DNA from: Penium margaritaceum
Taxonomy: Eukaryota; Streptophyta; Zygnematophyceae; Desmidiales; Peniaceae
NCBI GenBank assembly: GCA_023375785.1
Contig: SZWC01004998.1
Coordinates: 69,409 to 109,401, forward strand
Length of the DNA stretch: 39,993 nucleotides
Direction: 5' to 3'
Of this stretch, positions 34,972-39,993 are shown piece by piece. The notes under the pieces are model-generated. The model did no database searches. It was given only the letters and a program-made list of their open reading frames with translations, and had not been told where the DNA came from. Both the position numbers and the translations under genes were made by a program. Position 1 is the first letter of the stretch. Each line of letters begins with the position of its first letter.

Positions 34972-35690
34972 ATAGCCAGGTCGCCCCCATTGTCAGCCGT
35001 CCATGTCTGAGACGCCCCCATTCTGAGAACAAACGACTAGGCCGCCCGCATTCGAAAAGCATCGAGCTAATCCGCCGCCATTGTTGGGTTAGGGAGTAAC
35101 CTATTACAATCGGTTCGTGGCCAAAAGATGCTTCAAGAAAATCTTGATTGGTGGATCGGTCATTTTTCTGCCATATCCACAAATCAGGGTGCAAGAATCA
35201 GTCGGACTGTATGCCCCCCCACGTCCGCGGACGCCTAGGTGAGGTCAGCCCAGACGAAAAAAAATTACGGTCATCGACCACGAATTCCAGAAAGAGCCCG
35301 GATAGTACAGAATGAGCAGTCGGACGCTAGGATAGAAGAGTACGGACTATATGTTTAGGCCCTCCAGTCGCTCCCCCTTGGCCTCGCCCTGTGCTCTTTC
35401 ACAATACTGGTCGTAATGCTAAAGTCTTGAGACTCATGAACCCGGCTTCAAGCAGTGTCAAAATGCAATTGAAAGAAATGAAATTCAACCAACGTCATAC
35501 AAGAAGGTAAATAAATGAAATTATGCCTAAGATTTCATCATATTCTTTTCAATAAAACTAGTAAACTGTAGCGGGAGGGCCGGTTCGGCCCTCCCTCCTC
35601 GCTGATGCGAGGGGTGGTTGCGCACCACCCCTCGCGTCAGCGAGGGCTGGCCGGCGGCCAGCAGTTCGCTGGCCGTCGGCCAGCTCGCTG
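34972..35690 (+). other. Block A tail plus unique DNA and LTR-like start
   Basis: 34972-35200 repeats 33531-33759, then unique sequence follows to 35566. TGTAGCGGGAGGG at 35567 is a plausible LTR start for the gypsy element. The fragment ends at N 35691 within a hairpin-rich tract. Confidence 0.5.
35573..35684. repeat. Cluster of four GC-rich hairpins
   Basis: 35573-35595 is a perfect 10-bp stem with loop GTT. 35597-35645 is a 21-bp stem with one mismatch and a 7-base loop. 35646-35662 and 35668-35684 are two 7-bp GCTGGCC/GGCCAGC stems with 3-base loops. They fall in the proposed start of the gypsy LTR and immediately before an N, where such structure would hinder sequencing and assembly. 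Confidence 0.85.
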
Positions 35691-35691
35691 N

Positions 35692-36338
35692 CCAGGGGGC
35701 TAGGAGGATTTTTGTGGGGCGGGTTGGGGAGTTCCCACCTCTAAAACCACAAAATCCTCCTCATTTTCAAGGCTTCTCCAAACCTCCTTCATCCAAAAAT
35801 TGGGACAGCGTCCCTTCCCAAGCTTAGGGACTCTCACGACCTGAGAGAACCCTAAAAAGAAGGAGGGTGCCACCTTGGGGATTTTTGGCGGCTCCCCCAA
35901 CGCCGCCGGCTCAAGGAGGACGCCGCCAAGGGGCGCGAGACGTGACAAGAAGACGCAAGAAGAGACCAAGGAAGACCAGAAGAGAAGAAGACAAGAAGAC
36001 AAGAAGAAAAGTAGTCTTTTCGTTCTTGACTTTGTACTTGTTTGCCTTCTTGTTCTTTGGCTTAGTTTTGTGAGCGGAACTCACACTCCTTGTCTCTCCC
36101 TTGTATTAGGATTTTCTGTTTTCCTAGATCCTAGTTGCTACCAAGTGCCGTGAGTCACGGCTTAGGAGGACTAGTTTCTAAACCCACGACCTTGTGCCGA
36201 CGTGTCGGCCTAGGAATATAGAAATTTAAATTGAAATTGCCTCACCGATCGTGAGAGCAACGTCTTAGGAGGCGATTCCTCCTCGTTGTGGGGTGATCCT
36301 CACAACAACCTTCGCGTGCTAGTTGCACGAGCGACGGG
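35692..36338 (+). promoter_or_regulatory. Gypsy LTR / leader upstream of gag
   Basis: Block C copy 2 (35692-36077) continues without a break into the gag leader. A CTTGTATTAGG and T-rich tract at about 36086-36125 could include the R/U5 region. Possible LTR ends are CA dinucleotides near 36243. I cannot fix the LTR end or primer site. Confidence 0.5.
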
Positions 36339-38408
36339 ATGGCAAGTGCCGGACCGTCTAAGACCAACAAGGGCAAGGTGGTGACGGCGTCACCACGAGC
36401 TCTCGGCGGACTCCAAGTTTTGGGAGCCGTCGCCGCGAGCACGGTTGCCAACCCAAAGGCAACCGTGCCGCCAAGGGCAACCCTACCGCCTAAGGCAACC
36501 GACGCGAACCTTGGCGACACCGAGAAGCGTGCGGAGGCCGCAAAGGTGCTCGACGAGCACGTCGACGCGCACATGGGCGACCCCCATGCGACGGACGACG
36601 CGATGGAGGAAGATCTTCCGGAGGAGGACCCCGTAGAAGAGCACGACGTCGACGATGGCGAAGGCGACGAGGATCGCGACCATCGCCATCGTCGTGCGAC
36701 GAACTCGAGCCGATTGCTCGAGAAGGGCAAGACGCTCGTTGCATCGCCTGAAGCTGCCGACGGCAGCGAGACTGCCGAAAGCAGCAAGGGCGTTGAAAAC
36801 AGCCACACGGGAAGTTCCCGCGAGAAAGAGCCAGACGACGTTGCCGCGAAGGCAATTCGCGATGACCGTCGTAGGCTCGCGGAGTTTGCGGCCGAGGCCG
36901 CAAGCCGACTCAAGATCACCACCGGTGGTGGAGATACGGCACCACTCGGAGGAATGGAGGCGGACCCTCCTTCCTACGATGCGGCCGCAATGGGGCAAGG
37001 CAGCGCCCACTCGAGCGTCGTCGCCGACGACAGTCTCCTCCGAAAGGTGGGGCTCCTTGGAGGCGTGTACGCGAACCGTACCCTCTTGCAGTGGGTAAGG
37101 GTGCACGGACAACGCGAGGCCCTGGAGGCCATCGCTGATGCTCTGACGACATCAGAGCTCAAGTTCGCGTTCGCCAGCCTGCTGGCCCACGTCGGGCAGA
37201 GCATCACGGACCTTGACCGTGATCGCCAGCTGCAGCGCCTCGCCGCCCATGAGGCAAGCTGCCGATGCAACGACCTCGACAAGGCGTTGCAGAGCGTGAA
37301 CCAGGTGCGGATGCAGCAGCAAGTGCAGCGTGCCGCAGCTGCGGAGGCCACTGCCGGCGGCAGCGACGATTTGCCTACCTCGACGACTTCGGGGTCCGTC
37401 ATGAACACGTCCTTCCTCCACAGTGTGGAGATCTTCCGGAAGGGCGTAAAGCTGATCGACTGGCTGAACCGCATGGAGCACGTCCTACGTGTCCACAAGG
37501 CGCCACTCAGTCAGTGGGGCGACCTTGCCACGACGTGGCTGGAAGACAAACTCTTCAAGTACGTGGTCAAGGAGTGGACTGCGCAGCAGCTGCACCTCGA
37601 GTGGCAGCCCATGCCGTGGGAGGCCTTCTGCGCGATTATGCGCAAGAAGTGTACCCAACGTGAGGAGGCGCAGCGCGCCTTCCACAAGATCAAGGACTTC
37701 AGGCAGCTGGGCAGCTCGCTCGAATCCTACCTGAGCGAGTTCACCGCACTCGTGGAGGAAGCCGAAAGCTTCACCGAGGGCGATGGGACTCAGACGTTCA
37801 AGTACCCGGAGTGCATGCTGCTTGAGTACTTGCGTGATGGTCTCGCCAGCAAGAAGCTGAAGGAAAAGACCACCACGACAGCCACTGGCCAAGCTTGGAC
37901 AAGCTGGAGGGCGTTGTGTGACTACATGAGCGAAGTGTATTCGGCGAACCCGAAACACTACTCTGATGCACGGCCGAACGCGCGTGCACATCAGGGGCGC
38001 GACATGCGCGTGGACGCTGCAGGGACTGGTGGGTCAGCCGGACAGCGAGGCGGGGCCAAGGGCAAGCAGCCTACAAACCCTCCAGCCAAGAAGGCTGGTG
38101 GACACAAGGGTCCCAACAACAAGCGCAGTCGCGAGAATGACGAGCTGCAGGCGGCACGTGAGCGTCGCAACGCAGCCTTCCGCGAAGGACTCTGCCACAA
38201 CTGCATGCAGCCGGGCCACTTTAGGGCTCAGTGCCCTGAGGCTGCTGGTGGTGGACAAGAGGCCGCGGCGCTAGCCGCAGCAGCAGCACCTCGTGGGGAT
38301 GGTGCAGCAGGAGGCCGCGGACAAGGCCGTGGACAGGGTCGCGGTCGCGGCAATGGGCCCGGCCGTGGTAACGGACAAGGCCGTGGGGCGGGTTTTCCCC
38401 ACCCTTGA
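36339..38408 (+). CDS. gag: Gypsy-type Gag polyprotein
   Basis: 689 codons, uninterrupted, ending TGA at 38406-38408. Residues 1-210 are Ala-rich, with an acidic stretch around 85-120 (EEDLPEEDPVEEHDVDDGEG). Residues about 365-510 form the retrotransposon gag core (LIDWLNRMEHVLRVHKAPLS; CTQREEAQRAFHKIKDFRQL). Residues 619-632 are the zinc knuckle CHNCMQPGHFRAQC (C-X2-C-X4-H-X4-C), which binds the element's RNA during packaging. The tail is Gly/Arg-rich (GRGQGRGQGRGRG). The N-terminal extension is longer than in many plant gypsy gags and I recognise no domain in it. GC is high compared with the AT-rich surroundings. Pol follows in the -1 frame. The large minus-strand ORF 36922-36242 is its shadow. 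Confidence 0.9.
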   Translation: MASAGPSKTNKGKVVTASPRALGGLQVLGAVAASTVANPKATVPPRATLPPKATDANLGDTEKRAEAAKVLDEHVDAHMGDPHATDDAMEEDLPEEDPVEEHDVDDGEGDEDRDHRHRRATNSSRLLEKGKTLVASPEAADGSETAESSKGVENSHTGSSREKEPDDVAAKAIRDDRRRLAEFAAEAASRLKITTGGGDTAPLGGMEADPPSYDAAAMGQGSAHSSVVADDSLLRKVGLLGGVYANRTLLQWVRVHGQREALEAIADALTTSELKFAFASLLAHVGQSITDLDRDRQLQRLAAHEASCRCNDLDKALQSVNQVRMQQQVQRAAAAEATAGGSDDLPTSTTSGSVMNTSFLHSVEIFRKGVKLIDWLNRMEHVLRVHKAPLSQWGDLATTWLEDKLFKYVVKEWTAQQLHLEWQPMPWEAFCAIMRKKCTQREEAQRAFHKIKDFRQLGSSLESYLSEFTALVEEAESFTEGDGTQTFKYPECMLLEYLRDGLASKKLKEKTTTTATGQAWTSWRALCDYMSEVYSANPKHYSDARPNARAHQGRDMRVDAAGTGGSAGQRGGAKGKQPTNPPAKKAGGHKGPNNKRSRENDELQAARERRNAAFREGLCHNCMQPGHFRAQCPEAAGGGQEAAALAAAAAPRGDGAAGGRGQGRGQGRGRGNGPGRGNGQGRGAGFPHP

Positions 38409-38436
38409 ATGACGTCAGTGGGGACCACTCAGGGGT
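38390..38436 (+). promoter_or_regulatory. Candidate -1 ribosomal frameshift signal at gag/pol
   Basis: G GGT TTT (38390-38396) fits the X XXY YYZ slippery rule in the gag frame, four codons before the gag stop. Slipping back one base leads exactly into the pol frame, open from 38372 to 38821. Four bases downstream, 38401-38408 can pair with 38429-38436 (8 bp, one G-T wobble), enclosing a GTGG/CCAC hairpin (38418-38428). An alternative 6-bp stem is CCCCAC (38397-38402) with GTGGGG (38418-38423). Confidence 0.6.
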
Positions 38437-39993
38437 AAAAGTGGATCACGAGTGTGAGTTCATGTTTTCAGACGAGGATGTTAAACAATTTGAGTTTTTG
38501 ACGAGTTCAAATTTCTCTGTTGTTTTCTCCCCTCTCATTGAACCTCATTCTACACTTGCTGATCGACATTGCCCACTAAATCTTGCATCACCAGACAAGA
38601 TGCATGACCGAACCTACTTAGTGGTGGCGACACCAACCACTGTGCAAGAGTTGTGTAACACAGTGATTGAAGGAAACGCCCTCAAAGCAATGAGTTCAAT
38701 CACATTCGCAGTACCTTTAGTCGATGATTTCGACCCAGTGAAATTTAAAGACTGGAAGGTGCTGGCCGAATTCACATGTGCCCACAAGATGTGGACTCGA
38801 GTGGGTGAATCATGGGAGTTGTGACGCCCGTCGTACAGATTTCGTGTTTATCACAAACTCGGCTTACCGTCATCGAGTCTGTTCACTCGGAAGAGTGGAG
38901 GCAACATGACGATGCAGTTCAAAGGACACCTAGCTGGTGCTCCCCTGAACGTACTTGCTGACACTGGAGGGGACGCCTCTTTTGTTAGCCTTGGCTTCAC
39001 CCGACAGGTTGACCTGAAGTACGAGCCATCGAATGGCGCAGTTGTTGTCGGTGACAACCGTACGGTACCCGTGATCGGTACTTGTAAAGCGAAAAATTGT
39101 ATTCAAGGGTACACACAGAGTGTCACGTTGAAGGTACTCAACCTTCTTGACCCGTTCGACGTGGTGCTAGGCGATCCCTGGCTTCGTGACAACAAGGCTC
39201 TAATGTGCTTTGAATCAAAGCGTTTGATCCTCCGGAAAGGACAACGCCGCTTTACGTTGATTCCGAGTACGGAATTATCACCGACCCGACTCAAAGTCCA
39301 TGCCAGCTTGTCTGCAATGCAGGTCAAGAGACGTATTCGACAAGGTTGTCGATACTTCTTGGCTCAGCTGCAGAAAGTGGAGGACGACGTGACGGAAGAC
39401 ACGCCACAAGAGATCAGATCTCTATTGGCGGAGTTCTCGGATGTATTCCAAGACCCACCGGCTGGGCTTCCACCAGAAAGACACATGGGCCACACGATTC
39501 CGCTGCAACCGGAGGCGACTCCTCCGTTCAGACCCATGTATCGCCTTAGTCCTGCAGAAAGGCGAGAGGCCGAAAGCCAAATCAAAGAGTACCTTGCAAA
39601 AGGATGGATCGAGCCAAGTAGCTCGCCGTACGGTGCGCCGATCCTTTTTGTGAACAAAAAGGATGGTGGTTTACGCATGTGCGTGGATTACTGGGCGTTG
39701 AACAAGCTGACGGTGAAAAATCGATTCCCCTTACCGCGGATTGAGGACCTTTTTGACCAACTCCGAGGCGCAAAAGTATTTTCGTCCTTGGATTTGTCTC
39801 AAGGGTACCATCAAATCCGCATCACGGAAGATGATGTGCCCAAAACCGCGTTCCGAATGTACATGGGACACTATCAGTTCCGAGTGTTATGCTTCGGGCT
39901 TACAAATGCCCCGGCAACCTTCCAAGGAGAAATGAACCGAACGTTCGCCAAGCAACTCGGACAGTTTGTCTTGGTTTACCTGGATGATATCCT
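38390..39993 (+). CDS. pol: Gypsy Pol: pre-protease segment, protease, RT (partial, one in-frame stop)
   Basis: Read in the -1 frame relative to gag. Codons to 38821 form about 140 residues of unassigned pre-protease sequence, then TGA (38822-38824) breaks the frame; the same frame is open again to the window end. The aspartic protease active site is [10 protein letters not shown] (DTG at 38960-38968). RT follows: [20 protein letters not shown] (to 39703), [28 protein letters not shown], and the catalytic VYLDD at 39974-39988. The conserved Arg of DYRALN is Trp here (39692-39694). Protease cuts the polyprotein and RT copies the RNA. Domain order and the RT motifs are Ty3/gypsy, chromovirus-like. 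The TGA could be a point mutation or readthrough; an ATG at 38906 could restart downstream of it. RNase H and integrase lie outside. Confidence 0.88.

Larger units (their letters stand above)
35567..39993 (+). mobile_element. Ty3/gypsy retrotransposon, 5' portion (runs off window)
   Basis: LTR-like DNA, then gag with a CCHC knuckle, then protease and RT in gypsy order. Integrase, RNase H and the 3' LTR lie beyond the right edge. The 5' boundary at 35567 is tentative because an N at 35691 interrupts it. No standard PBS was recognised in 36078-36338. The near-intact frames make it much younger than the copia copies. Confidence 0.85.

Noticed and set aside
36242..36922. 226-codon minus-strand ORF, plus others antisense to gag (for example 37112-36483, 37498-36974)
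   Set aside because: High GC in gag leaves few stops on the other strand. Gag itself has a clear core domain and CCHC knuckle, so these are shadows.
1..39993. tRNA or rRNA genes
   Set aside because: I found no cloverleaf-compatible A/B-box pair or rRNA-like stretch. This was by eye; a covariance-model scan would be decisive.

Overview
This is a repeat-rich eukaryotic nuclear window, most likely from a plant or a streptophyte alga. A WRKY-type exon, plant-style Ty1/copia and Ty3/gypsy retroelements, long AT-rich intergenic DNA and no bacterial gene organisation point that way. I cannot name the species; a large-genome charophyte-like alga or a seed-free plant would fit. The only clear host gene piece is at the left edge: a first exon on the minus strand (626 to 256) with a YLWRKYGEK motif and a donor site inside an arginine codon, running off the window. 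A GC-richer stretch at about 1172-2070 may be a divergent plus-strand gene or its remnant.

Most of the rest is retroelement DNA of different ages. A truncated minus-strand copia element (4515 to about 8120) keeps its 3' LTR, its 3' domain, RNase H and the end of RT. A full-length but heavily mutated plus-strand copy of the same family occupies 22159-31232. It has about 1.15-kb LTRs, an initiator-Met-like primer binding site, and gag, integrase, RT and RNase H remnants. Both copies carry an extra 1.5-1.7 kb domain after RNase H. Between them, 14535-21487 is bounded by about 424-bp direct repeats and holds two minisatellites: a 20-bp TCGGCACATCG(N)TGGTGCAA array and a GC-rich array of about 60 bp. 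It looks like a large LTR-bounded element with little recognisable coding.

At 33341-36077 the same blocks recur two or three times, with boundaries falling at five single Ns. This is best read as a scaffolding artefact, not real duplication. The right end (about 35567-39993) is a younger gypsy-type element: a GC-rich hairpin cluster and LTR-like leader, an intact 689-codon gag with a CCHC knuckle and an RGG-like tail, then pol in the -1 frame (protease DTG, RT through YLDD), cut by the window end. At the gag/pol junction a canonical GGGTTTT slippery heptamer sits four codons before the gag stop, followed by a possible RNA structure. The pol frame has one in-frame TGA and one substituted RT core residue, both explicable as CpG-to-TpG decay.

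The remaining stretches (2071-2865, 8800-12540, 13291-14534, 21488-22158, 31233-33250) are AT-rich with no gene I can support, apart from a tandem duplication with a palindrome at 8311-8790 and a possible MITE at 32567-32885.
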